Part shown: one piece after another, positions 49,381 to 57,951 of the stretch
Layout of the letters: the number at the start of each line of letters is the position of its first letter
How positions within the stretch are numbered: the first letter of the stretch is position 1
Assembly: GCF_045277565.1 (NCBI RefSeq)
Contig: NZ_CP123584.1
Location: forward strand, 1,178,001 to 1,242,000
DNA length: 64,000 nucleotides
From: Aliisedimentitalea scapharcae
GTDB lineage: Bacteria; Pseudomonadota; Alphaproteobacteria; Rhodobacterales; Rhodobacteraceae
Direction of reading: 5' to 3'
Made by a program: the position numbers and the translations under genes
Notes under the pieces: generated by a model
The model's database searches: none
What the model was told of the DNA's origin: nothing
The model's input: the letters and a program-made list of their open reading frames with translations, nothing else

Positions 49381-50418
49381 ATGAAGTTTTCCCTGTTCGC
49401 GCATATGGAGCGCATATCTCCGGAAGATGACCAGAAGCGCCTGTATGACGAATTCGTCGAACTGTGCAAAATCGCCGACGCGGGTGGCATGCACGCGGTG
49501 TGGACCGGTGAACATCATGGGATGAATTTCACCATCTCGCCAAACCCGTTTCTGAACCTGGTGGATGTGGCGCGTCAGACCAAGAATGTGCGCCTGGGAA
49601 CGGGTACGGTAATTGCACCGTTTTGGCATCCAATCCGCCTGGCTGGTGAGGCGGCGCTGACCGATATCATCACTGACGGGCGGCTGGATCTGGGCATTGC
49701 GCGCGGGGCCTACAGCTTTGAATACGAACGCATGGTGCCGGGCATGGATGCCTGGGAAGCGGGCCAGCGCATGCGTGAACTGATCCCGGCGGTGCAGGGG
49801 CTGTGGAAGGGGGATTACGCCCAGGACGGTGAATTCCATAGTTTCCCCAAAACCACGTCGTCACCCAAACCGCTGCAGCAGGACGGCCCTCCGATCTGGG
49901 TCGCGGCGCGTGACCCCAACAGCCATGATTTTGCCGTGGCCAATGGCTGCAACGTCCAGGTGACGCCGCTGTGGAAAGGGGACGGTGAAATCGCCGAGCT
50001 GATTGAGAAGTTCAACGATGCCTGCGCCAAACACCCGAATGTGAAACGGCCCAAGATCATGTTGCTGCAACATACCTATGTGGCCGACAGCCCCGAGGAT
50101 GTCGAGTTGGGCGCGGTCGAGTTGAACCGGTTTTACAACTATTTTGGCGCCTGGTTCATGAACAAGCGCGAGATCTCGCAAGGCTTGATTGATCCGTTGT
50201 CGGACGAGGACATCGCCGCCCATCCGTTCTATTCGCCCGAGGCGATGAAGCGCGATTTGGTGATTGGCGAAGCGGGCACGGTGATCGACCGGCTCAAAGG
50301 GTACGAAGCGTTGGGCTATGATGAATATTCGTTCTGGATCGACAGCTCGATGAGCTTTGAGCGCAAGAAAGCCTCGCTGGAACGCTTTATCAACGATGTG
50401 ATGCCAGCCTTTGACTAA
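49381..50418 (+). CDS. LLM-class flavin-dependent monooxygenase
   Basis: A 345-residue bacterial luciferase-like monooxygenase. Start MKFSLFAHMERISPEDDQ; AVWTGEHHGMNFTISPNPFLNL is the typical H-H segment of group C flavin monooxygenases; RLGTGTVIAPFWHPIRLAGEA and DGRLDLGIARGAYSFEYE build the barrel. It uses FMNH2 from the adjacent reductase. Nine bases separate it from that gene. The family catalyses hydroxylation, Baeyer-Villiger or C-S/C-N cleavage; the substrate here is unknown. Confidence 0.88.
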   Translation: MKFSLFAHMERISPEDDQKRLYDEFVELCKIADAGGMHAVWTGEHHGMNFTISPNPFLNLVDVARQTKNVRLGTGTVIAPFWHPIRLAGEAALTDIITDGRLDLGIARGAYSFEYERMVPGMDAWEAGQRMRELIPAVQGLWKGDYAQDGEFHSFPKTTSSPKPLQQDGPPIWVAARDPNSHDFAVANGCNVQVTPLWKGDGEIAELIEKFNDACAKHPNVKRPKIMLLQHTYVADSPEDVELGAVELNRFYNYFGAWFMNKREISQGLIDPLSDEDIAAHPFYSPEAMKRDLVIGEAGTVIDRLKGYEALGYDEYSFWIDSSMSFERKKASLERFINDVMPAFD

Positions 50419-50424
50419 GGACAG

Positions 50425-51891
50425 ATGATGCAACAGTTTCAGCAGTATATCGGCGGTGTGTTCTCGGCGGGGATCTTTCAGTTTCCCAGCATTGATCCGG
50501 CTGACGGCCAGACCTGGGCCATGATGCCCGAGGCGGGTGTGGAAGGGGTGAATGCCGCTGTCGAGGCCGCGCAGAATGCGTTTGTCTCGCCCGAATGGGC
50601 GGGAATGACGGCGTCTGGGCGGGGCAAACTGTTATTGCGACTGGCCGATTTGGTGGCCGAAAATGCGCTGCGGCTGGCTGAGCTGGAAACCCGCGACACA
50701 GGCAAGATCATCCGTGAAACCCGCGCCCAGATCGCCTATGTCGCGGAGTATTACCGCTATTACGCAGGGCTCGCCGACAAGATCGAAGGCGCGCATCTGC
50801 CGATCGACAAACCGGACATGGAGGTCTGGTTGCGCCGGGAGCCTTTGGGGGTGGTGGCGGCGATCGTTCCGTGGAATTCACAGCTGTTCCTGTCAGCGGT
50901 CAAGATTGGTCCTGCGCTGGCCGCGGGTTGTACCGTGGTGCTCAAGGCGTCCGAGGATGGCCCTGCACCGATGCTGGAGTTTGCCCGCATTTTTGATCAG
51001 GCCGGATTTCCGGCGGGTGTGTTGAACATTATCACAGGGGGCCCCGAAGTGGGTGCTGCCCTGTCGAGCCACCCAAAGGTCGCCCATGTGGCATTCACCG
51101 GTGGGCCGTCGACAGCGCGTCACATCGTGCGAAATTCTGCGGAGAACCTGGCTTCCACCTCGCTCGAGCTGGGTGGAAAATCCCCGTTTATCGTGTTCGA
51201 GGATGCCGATTTGGACAGCGCTGTGAATGCGCAGGTGTCGGGGATTTTTGCCGCCACGGGTCAAAGCTGTGTCGCCGGCTCGCGGCTGGTTGTCCAGAAT
51301 TCGATCAAGGATGAATTCCTCGCGCGTCTGAGCGAAAAGGCGCAAAAGGTGGTCATTGGGGCCCCCGATGACATGGCAACCGAGGTCGGGCCGCTGTGTA
51401 CCGCGCGACAGCGGGACAACGCAGTCGCGTTGATCGCGCAATCGGTGGAGCAGGGTGCCCGTCTGGTCACGGGCGGGGCGGCGATTGACGGGTCGGGGTT
51501 TTATTTTCCGCCTACCATTCTGGATTGTGCTGACGCGCCGGATGCGGCCTGTATCACCAATGAATTCTTTGGTCCGGTACTGTCGGTTCTGGGCTTCGAG
51601 GACGAAACCGAAGCGTTGGAAATTGCCAATGCCACCGAATTCGGCCTGGCCTCGGGGGTGTTTACCCGCGATCTGACCCGCGCGCATCGGATGATCCGGG
51701 GCATTCAGGCCGGGATTGTCTGGGTCAACACCTATCGCGCGGTCAGCCCGATTGCGCCGTTTGGCGGGCATGGTCTGTCCGGTCACGGACGCGAAGGCGG
51801 GCTGCAGGCGGCGCTGGATTACACCAAGATCAAGGCGGTGTGGCTGCGCACCAGCGACGATCCGATCCCGGACCCTTTTGTGATGCGCTGA
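50425..51891 (+). CDS. Aldehyde dehydrogenase family protein
   Basis: A 488-residue NAD(P)-dependent aldehyde dehydrogenase. Catalytic Glu is in LELGGKSPFIVFEDAD and catalytic Cys in GQSCVAGSRLVVQN. PWNSQLFLSAVKIGPALAAGCTVVLKASE is the cofactor site. Six bases after the monooxygenase stop; last gene of the GntR-controlled operon. It probably oxidises the aldehyde released by the monooxygenase or hydrolase to the acid. It resembles betaine-aldehyde or hydroxymuconic semialdehyde dehydrogenases in overall layout. Confidence 0.9.
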   Translation: MMQQFQQYIGGVFSAGIFQFPSIDPADGQTWAMMPEAGVEGVNAAVEAAQNAFVSPEWAGMTASGRGKLLLRLADLVAENALRLAELETRDTGKIIRETRAQIAYVAEYYRYYAGLADKIEGAHLPIDKPDMEVWLRREPLGVVAAIVPWNSQLFLSAVKIGPALAAGCTVVLKASEDGPAPMLEFARIFDQAGFPAGVLNIITGGPEVGAALSSHPKVAHVAFTGGPSTARHIVRNSAENLASTSLELGGKSPFIVFEDADLDSAVNAQVSGIFAATGQSCVAGSRLVVQNSIKDEFLARLSEKAQKVVIGAPDDMATEVGPLCTARQRDNAVALIAQSVEQGARLVTGGAAIDGSGFYFPPTILDCADAPDAACITNEFFGPVLSVLGFEDETEALEIANATEFGLASGVFTRDLTRAHRMIRGIQAGIVWVNTYRAVSPIAPFGGHGLSGHGREGGLQAALDYTKIKAVWLRTSDDPIPDPFVMR

Positions 51892-51900
51892 GCCAGCACA

Positions 51901-52212
51901 TCAGACGCTGCCGGCCTGTTCAATGACCAACACCCGCGCGACCCCGCGCGGGTGCGCCATATGTGCGTCCCCGTCCCGCGCGTGAAATATATCGCCGACG
52001 TTCAGCTGCACAATCTGCTCCTGCCCATTCTGGCGGGTGTGCATGTCTACCTGGCCGTCCAGAACAACAAAAACCTCGGGCCCGTCATTAATGTGCCAGA
52101 TATATGGCGCGTCGGTCCAATGAAGCCGAATGCTGGCATCATTGATGCGTTCAATATCACAAGCCCCCCAGGCGACATTGGCGGAAAACTCGGTTGGAAC
52201 AATTTTTCGCAT
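51901..52212 (-). CDS. Cupin domain protein
   Basis: A 103-residue single-domain cupin. Metal-site His residues and Glu in WHINDGPEVFVVLDGQVDMH, then IVQLNVGDIFHARDGDAHMAHPRG. Such small cupins may act as isomerases or binding proteins; the function is not known. Convergent with the aldehyde dehydrogenase gene and divergent from the Lrp/AsnC gene, about 100 bp from it, so the latter may regulate it. Confidence 0.78.
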   Translation of the reverse strand: MRKIVPTEFSANVAWGACDIERINDASIRLHWTDAPYIWHINDGPEVFVVLDGQVDMHTRQNGQEQIVQLNVGDIFHARDGDAHMAHPRGVARVLVIEQAGSV

Positions 52213-52316
52213 TGGATTATCCTGCTGCTGATCTGTCTGCGCAACCTATCAGAAATCTTTGATGCCCCCAGATTGCGAACCGACGGAAGAGGCCTGCGAA
52301 ACGGGGGAAATGGTGT

Positions 52317-52736
52317 ATGCAACCGGATCGGACAGACAAACGCATTCTCGCCGTGCTGGAACGCGACGCCCGCACCAGCGCCGCCGCCATCGGGCGGGCT
52401 ATTGGGCTGTCCCGCACAGCAGTGCAGGACCGAATTTCACGGATGGAAACTGCCGGTCTTTTGCTGGGATACAGACCTGTCATAGCTCCGGACGCCGTGA
52501 CCGGAATTCGGGTGGTGATATTTGTTCAGATTGCAGAACGCCCGTGTGATCCGGCGTTGGATTGGCTGTCATCCCTGGTGGGGGTGACAGATGTGTTTTC
52601 GATTTCCGGGGAAATTGACGCCATCGTGCATGCCATACTGGCCTCGCCCGAGGAGCTGACGCGTTTGAACGACCGGATCGGTGCCAACCCGATGATTGGA
52701 GCGGCGCAGTCTCAGATGGTGTTGCAAAGCCGTTAG
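52317..52736 (+). CDS. Lrp/AsnC-family transcriptional regulator
   Basis: A 139-residue regulator. The HTH covers residues 5-60 (TDKRILAVLERDARTSAAAIGRAIGLSRTAVQDRISRMETAGLL), then the RAM effector fold (VVIFVQIAERPCDPALDWL). Such proteins sense amino acids or related small molecules. GGGGGAAA lies before the ATG. Divergent from the cupin gene, convergent with truA, 10 bp between stops. The target genes cannot be read from sequence. Confidence 0.85.
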   Translation: MQPDRTDKRILAVLERDARTSAAAIGRAIGLSRTAVQDRISRMETAGLLLGYRPVIAPDAVTGIRVVIFVQIAERPCDPALDWLSSLVGVTDVFSISGEIDAIVHAILASPEELTRLNDRIGANPMIGAAQSQMVLQSR

Positions 52737-52746
52737 GGGCCAATGA

Positions 52747-53514
52747 TCAGGCGAAGGGATCTGATGGATAGCCGACCCGCGCCAGATACAGCCCATGTCC
52801 CGGACACACCGGTCCGCAGGCAGCGCGATCCCGGGCCTCGAGCGCTGTTTTGACATCATTCGGAGCCCAGGCTCCGGCACCAACCCGTTCCAGCGTTCCT
52901 ACGAAACTGCGCACTTGGTTGTGCAGGAACGACCGGGCGCGAACATGAAACCGGACTTCGGGTCCAGAAAACCCCTGAACGCGTTCAACCGACAGTTCGT
53001 CCAATGTCTTGAGCGGGCTGGCTGCCTGACAGATTGATGAGCGGAACGTGGTGAAATCATGTTTGCCAATCAGGTGGTTGGCACCCTCCTGCATGGCATC
53101 AACATCCAGATCATGGCCCAATTGCCAGACCTGCCCCCGGTCATGGGTGGCGGGCGCACGACGGATCAGAATGCGGAACAGGTATTGCCGTTCAATGGCA
53201 GAAAACCGGGCATGCCAATCATCGTCAACGCGGACACAGGCCACGATGGCAACCGGGGCGGGTTTCAGATGATAGTTCAGCGCCTCGGACAGGCGGAACG
53301 GGTCCCAGTCCTTGGTCATGTCGCAATGGGCCACCTGGCCCAACCCATGTACGCCAGTATCGGTGCGCCCTGCGGCAGCAATCGTATGGTCGCGCGGTTC
53401 CAGACGGGCCAGGGCAGCTTCTATGGCACCCTGCACCGACGGCTGGTCCTTTTGGCGCTGCCATCCGGCAAAAGGCGCCCCCTGATATTCTACTTTCATC
53501 GCGTAACGTGGCAT
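52747..53514 (-). CDS. truA: tRNA pseudouridine synthase A
   Basis: A 255-residue enzyme that makes pseudouridine at positions 38-40 of tRNA anticodon arms. MPRYAMKVEYQGAPFAGWQRQ is the family start; catalytic Asp52 is in AGRTDTGVHGLGQ; RQYLFRILIRR and FLHNQVRSFVGTLERVG are conserved. Starts opposite the YcjX-type gene with about 150 bp between. Housekeeping. Confidence 0.95.
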   Translation of the reverse strand: MPRYAMKVEYQGAPFAGWQRQKDQPSVQGAIEAALARLEPRDHTIAAAGRTDTGVHGLGQVAHCDMTKDWDPFRLSEALNYHLKPAPVAIVACVRVDDDWHARFSAIERQYLFRILIRRAPATHDRGQVWQLGHDLDVDAMQEGANHLIGKHDFTTFRSSICQAASPLKTLDELSVERVQGFSGPEVRFHVRARSFLHNQVRSFVGTLERVGAGAWAPNDVKTALEARDRAACGPVCPGHGLYLARVGYPSDPFA

Positions 53515-53662
53515 GATTGGGCCTTAGCCTGCGCGGACGTGCCGGGCAACCCCGAAGGCAGATCGCAAGGGCGCGCCGCCCCCCATTGCGCTGCGCTAGG
53601 ACTGGTAACTGGGGCTAGTGCGCCCTATCTTGGGCGCATTGGATTTTGGACGGGACACGACA

Positions 53663-55078
53663 TTGGTCATCACATCGCTTGCCGACAACGTCATGCGCGG
53701 GGTGGAAACGCTGGGCGATACCGTATCCGAGACCTTTTTCGAACCGACCATCCGATTGGGTGTGACCGGATTGGCGCGCTCGGGCAAGACCGTGTTCATT
53801 ACTTCGCTGGTGGCCAACCTTTTGAAGCGGGGGCGGATGCAGCAGCTGATAGCCGCGCGTCAGGGTCGGATCGAAGCTGCCTTTCTGCAACCTCAGCCGG
53901 ATGTCACAGTGCCCCGGTTCGATTATGAAACACATCTGGGGGCGTTGACGTCGCACACGCCGCAATGGCCAGACAGCACAAGGGCCATTTCGGAACTGCG
54001 TCTCAGCCTGAGGGTGCAGCCCTCTGGGCTGTTGTCGGGATTACAAGGCCCGCGCACCATCCATCTGGATATCATTGATTACCCGGGTGAATGGCTGCTG
54101 GATTTGGGGCTGCTAGAGCGCAGCTATGACGCGTGGTCCAAAGATGTCCTGACTCGGATCGACAAACGCGACTGTGCGCAGGATTATATCGGGCTGGCCC
54201 GCCAGATCGACCCGAGCGCCGAACATGAGGAGCCAACAGCACAAACGCTTGCCCGCCAGTTCACCCAGTATCTGACACAGGCGCGACAGGAAGGCTTTTA
54301 TGACTGCACCCCTGGTCGGTTTCTGTTGCCTGGCGATCTGGCGGGATCTCCGGCGCTGACATTTGCGCCGTTGCCGGTCACCACGGGGTCTGTCCGAAAG
54401 TCGTTGCACCGCGAGATGGAACGCCGCTTCGAAGCTTATAAATCCCGTGTGGTAAAGCCCTTTTTTCGCGATCATTTTGCCCGGATTGATCGCCAGATCG
54501 TTTTGGTCGACGCGTTGGGTGCCATCCACTCCGGCCCGCAGGCCGTCGAAGACATGCGTCGCGCCATGGCCGATATACTGGGTGCGTTTCGCCCGGGGCG
54601 AAATGCCTTTCTCACCCGGCTCGTGCGCGGCAAACGGGTCGAGAAGATCCTGTTCGCAGCCACCAAGGCAGACCATCTGCACCACAGTCAGCATCCACAG
54701 CTGACGGCCATTATCGAAGCCCTGACCCAGGAGGCCCGGGAACGGGCGCGATTTGCCGGGGCGGCCACGTCGGCTATGGCACTTGCCGCTCTGCGTGCCA
54801 CGACCGAAGAAATGCGCCCCCACAACGGTCACGATCTGGGCTGTGTGCGGGGAACGCTGTTGGACAGTGGAAAACAGGCGGCCTTTTACCCCGGCGCGTT
54901 GCCCGATGATCCCACACATCTGCTGGGACCGGCGCGCGAAGGCGCCCAAGGCTGGCTTGACAATGACTTTCAGGCGATGCGGTTTGCTCCCGCCAGATTG
55001 ACGCTGAAACCGGGTGACGGGCCGCCGCATATTCGGTTGGACCGAGCCGCCGAGTTCCTGATCGGAGACCGGTTATGA
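53663..55078 (+). CDS. YcjX family P-loop protein
   Basis: A 471-residue GTPase-like protein of the YcjX/DUF463 family. Walker A is GVTGLARSGKTVF; DIIDYPGEWLLDLGLL is the Walker B and Switch region; ATKADHLH is the G4-type T/NKxD motif. The TTG at 53663 (VITSLADNV) matches the usual family start; a GTG at 53618 is in frame and cannot be excluded. It overlaps the GNAT gene by 4 bp. The cellular role is unknown; partner genes are usually ycjF-type membrane proteins, as here. Confidence 0.85.
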   Translation: MVITSLADNVMRGVETLGDTVSETFFEPTIRLGVTGLARSGKTVFITSLVANLLKRGRMQQLIAARQGRIEAAFLQPQPDVTVPRFDYETHLGALTSHTPQWPDSTRAISELRLSLRVQPSGLLSGLQGPRTIHLDIIDYPGEWLLDLGLLERSYDAWSKDVLTRIDKRDCAQDYIGLARQIDPSAEHEEPTAQTLARQFTQYLTQARQEGFYDCTPGRFLLPGDLAGSPALTFAPLPVTTGSVRKSLHREMERRFEAYKSRVVKPFFRDHFARIDRQIVLVDALGAIHSGPQAVEDMRRAMADILGAFRPGRNAFLTRLVRGKRVEKILFAATKADHLHHSQHPQLTAIIEALTQEARERARFAGAATSAMALAALRATTEEMRPHNGHDLGCVRGTLLDSGKQAAFYPGALPDDPTHLLGPAREGAQGWLDNDFQAMRFAPARLTLKPGDGPPHIRLDRAAEFLIGDRL

Positions 55079-55599
55079 GCCTGCATATCCGCGCAGCCTT
55101 TCCCACGGATGCGGGGGAGACCGGAGATATCCTGTACCGGTTCCAGGAATCCACGGCCTGGATGCCAAAACTGTATACATCGGCGGAAATCATTGCCTTT
55201 TGTGGTGCCATGATTGACCGCGGGTGGGTCACAGTGGCCGAAGACGACGGGCAGGTGATCGGGTTTCTGGCACGGGACGGCGAAGAAATTTGTGGCCTCT
55301 ATACCTTGCGCGATGGACGGCGCAAGGGTGTGGGAAAACTATTGCTGGATCATGCCAAGACGCAGAGCAAACGCCTGACGCTGCGGGCGTTTCAGGCCAA
55401 CATCGGGGCACAGCGGTTTTATCGGCGCGAAGGGTTTGTGGTCACGGGGCAAAGCGACGGAAGCGCCAATGACGAAGGCCTGCCGGATCTTGCCTTTGTT
55501 TGGCCCGCGCCGATGGTTTTGGCACCGGAGATCCGGTTGGACGCCCGTTCGAAACCCAAGGCCGAGACCGACACCAGAACCAGGGAGAAAAAACCGTGA
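55075..55599 (+). CDS. GNAT family N-acetyltransferase
   Basis: A 174-residue acetyltransferase using acetyl-CoA. ICGLYTLRDGRRKGVGKLLLDHA is the acetyl-CoA binding A motif (R-x-x-G-x-G/A), and GAQRFYRREGFVVTGQS is the B motif. Substrate is unknown. ATG overlaps the YcjX stop and the stop overlaps the next gene (GTGA), so the three genes are a translationally coupled unit. Confidence 0.85.
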   Translation: MSLHIRAAFPTDAGETGDILYRFQESTAWMPKLYTSAEIIAFCGAMIDRGWVTVAEDDGQVIGFLARDGEEICGLYTLRDGRRKGVGKLLLDHAKTQSKRLTLRAFQANIGAQRFYRREGFVVTGQSDGSANDEGLPDLAFVWPAPMVLAPEIRLDARSKPKAETDTRTREKKP

Positions 55600-56603
55600 G
55601 CAAGGGGCCTGTTCTGTTCGATTTGGACGAGAGCGACGACACGCCGGAGGTGGATGTGGCAGCGGCTCCTCCCGTGCCTGACTTGAACCTGTCCGGGCGC
55701 CCTGATCGTGCGGGCGCAACAACCGTGGCGATGCAGATGGCCGGCACCAGACCATCGCGGCTGGCACGTTGGTTCTCGGGACTTCTGGTTTCGATCATCC
55801 TGGCCGCCGTCGGGGTTGCGGCCTGGGATTTCGCCGTCGGCCTGTTGGACCGCTGGCCGGTTCTGGGGTGGGCCGTGGCAGGGGCGATCGGGGTTCTTTT
55901 GGGTCTGGCCGTGGCCATTGCACTGCGCGAATTGGCGGCGCTGGCCCGTTTGCGTCGTGTAGAGACGCTGCGAGCCATGGCTGACGCCGCTGCGGGAGAT
56001 GTCACGGCTGCGCGGGCTTTTGGCACCCGTCTATCAGCGTTCTATCAGGGGCGCAGTGACCAGGATTGGGGGCGGGCGCGGTGGCGTGAACATGCGGATC
56101 AGGTGCTGGATGCCGATGCCCTGCTGGACCTGGCGGAAACCGAGCTTTTGGTACCATTGGACAACGCGGCCCTGAACGAGATCGAACGCGCCGCCCGACA
56201 GGTGGCTACGGTCACCGCGTTGGTGCCTTTGGCTTTGGCGGATGTTGTGGCTGTATTGCTGAATGCCTTGCGGATGACCCGCGCGATTGCTCAGATCTAT
56301 GGTGGGCGGTCAGGCCTGTTTGGCTCTTGGCGTCTGCTGCGCGCAGTTCTGGCGCATCTGGCGGCAACCGGCGCAGTGGCGATAGGCGATGACCTGCTTG
56401 AATCGGTGCTGGGCGGGTCCGTTCTGGCCAAGCTGTCGCGCCGGTTCGGCGAAGGTGTAGTCAACGGAGCCCTGACCGCGCGCGTTGGCATTGCAGCGAT
56501 GGAAGTTTGCCGTCCGATGCCGTTTTCCAAACCGCACCGGCCCAAAGTCAAATCGGTGATCAAACGGGCGTTGGTGGGGCTGTTCGATCGCAGCCCATCC
56601 TGA
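55596..56603 (+). CDS. YcjF/TIGR01620 family membrane protein
   Basis: A 335-residue inner-membrane protein. A cytosolic N-terminus of about 65 residues rich in Asp/Glu and Pro, two membrane helices (about 70-92 and 97-120), then the conserved C-terminal domain with LVPLALADVVAVLLNALRM and DDLLESVLGGSVLAKLSRRFGEGV. GTG start at 55596 overlaps the GNAT stop; GGGAG precedes it by about 9 bases. Functions with YcjX; mechanism unknown. Confidence 0.85.
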   Translation: MSKGPVLFDLDESDDTPEVDVAAAPPVPDLNLSGRPDRAGATTVAMQMAGTRPSRLARWFSGLLVSIILAAVGVAAWDFAVGLLDRWPVLGWAVAGAIGVLLGLAVAIALRELAALARLRRVETLRAMADAAAGDVTAARAFGTRLSAFYQGRSDQDWGRARWREHADQVLDADALLDLAETELLVPLDNAALNEIERAARQVATVTALVPLALADVVAVLLNALRMTRAIAQIYGGRSGLFGSWRLLRAVLAHLAATGAVAIGDDLLESVLGGSVLAKLSRRFGEGVVNGALTARVGIAAMEVCRPMPFSKPHRPKVKSVIKRALVGLFDRSPS

Positions 56604-57035
56604 TCAGAACAGGGTGGGAGGGGCGTCTTTGGGTTGGCGCATGGACACCACCCCCATGCGAAACCCTTCGCCGATCCGGCGCGCCAACGCATCCCAACGG
56701 ACCGCGATTTCGGCAGGCAGCTCGGCGTTTAACACCTCACAGAACAGGTCCAGCCACATCGGAAAATGACTAGCCTGAATCTCGGGGGTGGACACATGAA
56801 CCCGCATCGGATTGCCGTTATAGCTGCCTTCGCGCAGGATCGCATTGCGCCAGAACCCGGCGATCTTGGCCTCGTGGCTGGGCCAATCGCCGATATGGGC
56901 CGCAAAGACGGGACCCAGGGTCGGATGTGTTCGGATGCGGGCGTAAAATACGCCCACCACCCGGTCGATCTCATCACCAGTGATGTCGAATTTTCGCAAT
57001 GGATTGGGCGGCGTGTCAGTGGCGGGATGTGTCAT
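56604..57035 (-). CDS. Group III truncated haemoglobin
   Basis: A 143-residue globin. The sequence GPVFAAHIGDWPSHEAKIAGFW is the group III signature, and the proximal His is the His of QASHFPMWLDLF. These proteins bind oxygen, nitric oxide or sulfide. The ATG at 57035 begins the globin domain. Divergent from the VIT1-type transporter, 137 bp between. It may relate to redox or metal handling by the neighbour, which is inference. Confidence 0.88.
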   Translation of the reverse strand: MTHPATDTPPNPLRKFDITGDEIDRVVGVFYARIRTHPTLGPVFAAHIGDWPSHEAKIAGFWRNAILREGSYNGNPMRVHVSTPEIQASHFPMWLDLFCEVLNAELPAEIAVRWDALARRIGEGFRMGVVSMRQPKDAPPTLF

Positions 57036-57172
57036 GACGCGGTCCTGTTTTGTGTCCTGATGACATAAGCCTCGCAGGGGCGGTTGAAAACCCGCTTTGA
57101 CCTGACGCAAGGCCGCAGGTTCGGCGTTGGCGCAGGATAACGGCACCGCCAGCCGCCCTCCAGGAGCCAGCC

Positions 57173-57883
57173 ATGCCCGAACACAGCCATGATCCCCAGT
57201 CGATCGCCGCCCGTATCGGATCACCACCCGGTCGGGGCGTGTTGCGCGACCTGGTCTATGGCGGGATCGACGGGTCGGTCACCACCTTTGCCATTGTGGC
57301 AGGGGTGGCGGGGGCCGGGTTGTCCCCGTTCATAATCGTGGCCTTGGGGTTGGCGAACGTTTTGGCCGACGGTTTTTCCATGGCAGCAGGCAATTACTCT
57401 GGCACCAAGGCCGAACTGGACAATATCCGCCGCCTGCGCCAGGTGGAAGACCGCCACATAACCCGCTATCCCGAAGGTGAACGCCAGGAAGTCCGCGAAA
57501 TCCTGACGCTCAAGGGGCTGACCGGGGACGTGTTGGAAGACGCGACGCGTGCAATCACCGCCGACCGGGATCGCTGGATCGACCTGATGATGGAAGGCGA
57601 ATATGGGATGGGGGGTGTCGACCCGCACCCGTTGCGGGCGGCTTTGGCGACCTTCGCGGCCTTTCTGGTGGCCGGGATGATCCCGCTTTTGCCGTTTCTT
57701 CTGGGGCTGCCAGGGGCATTTGCCCTGTCGGCCTGGATGACAGGGGCAGTGTTCTTTGCCATTGGTGCGATGAAGAGCGTCTGGTCATTGGCACCCTGGT
57801 GGCGATCCGGTCTGGAAACACTGGCAATTGGCGGCGCGGCAGCGGCGATGGCCTATGGGGTTGGTACCCTGTTTCACGGATAG
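57173..57883 (+). CDS. VIT1/CCC1 family iron/manganese transporter
   Basis: A 236-residue inner-membrane protein with about five membrane segments. LVYGGIDGSVTTFAIVAGVAGAGLSPFIIVALGLAN and DGFSMAAGNYSGTKAELDN are the family hallmark. The cytosolic domain (about 85-140) is rich in Glu/Arg and probably binds metal. Members move Fe2+ or Mn2+ out of the cytosol or into compartments. Followed after 68 bp by the epimerase gene. Confidence 0.88.
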   Translation: MPEHSHDPQSIAARIGSPPGRGVLRDLVYGGIDGSVTTFAIVAGVAGAGLSPFIIVALGLANVLADGFSMAAGNYSGTKAELDNIRRLRQVEDRHITRYPEGERQEVREILTLKGLTGDVLEDATRAITADRDRWIDLMMEGEYGMGGVDPHPLRAALATFAAFLVAGMIPLLPFLLGLPGAFALSAWMTGAVFFAIGAMKSVWSLAPWWRSGLETLAIGGAAAAMAYGVGTLFHG

Positions 57884-57951
57884 ATCCGGGCTGGACGCCC
57901 GGCTATTTCCGCCTAGTGTTAGGCGCGTTACAGCAGTCAGGAAGCGGCGAG

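Noticed and set aside
48214..49839. Long leftward frame antisense to the hydrolase, flavin reductase and LLM genes
   Set aside because: Shadow of three well-supported genes on the other strand.
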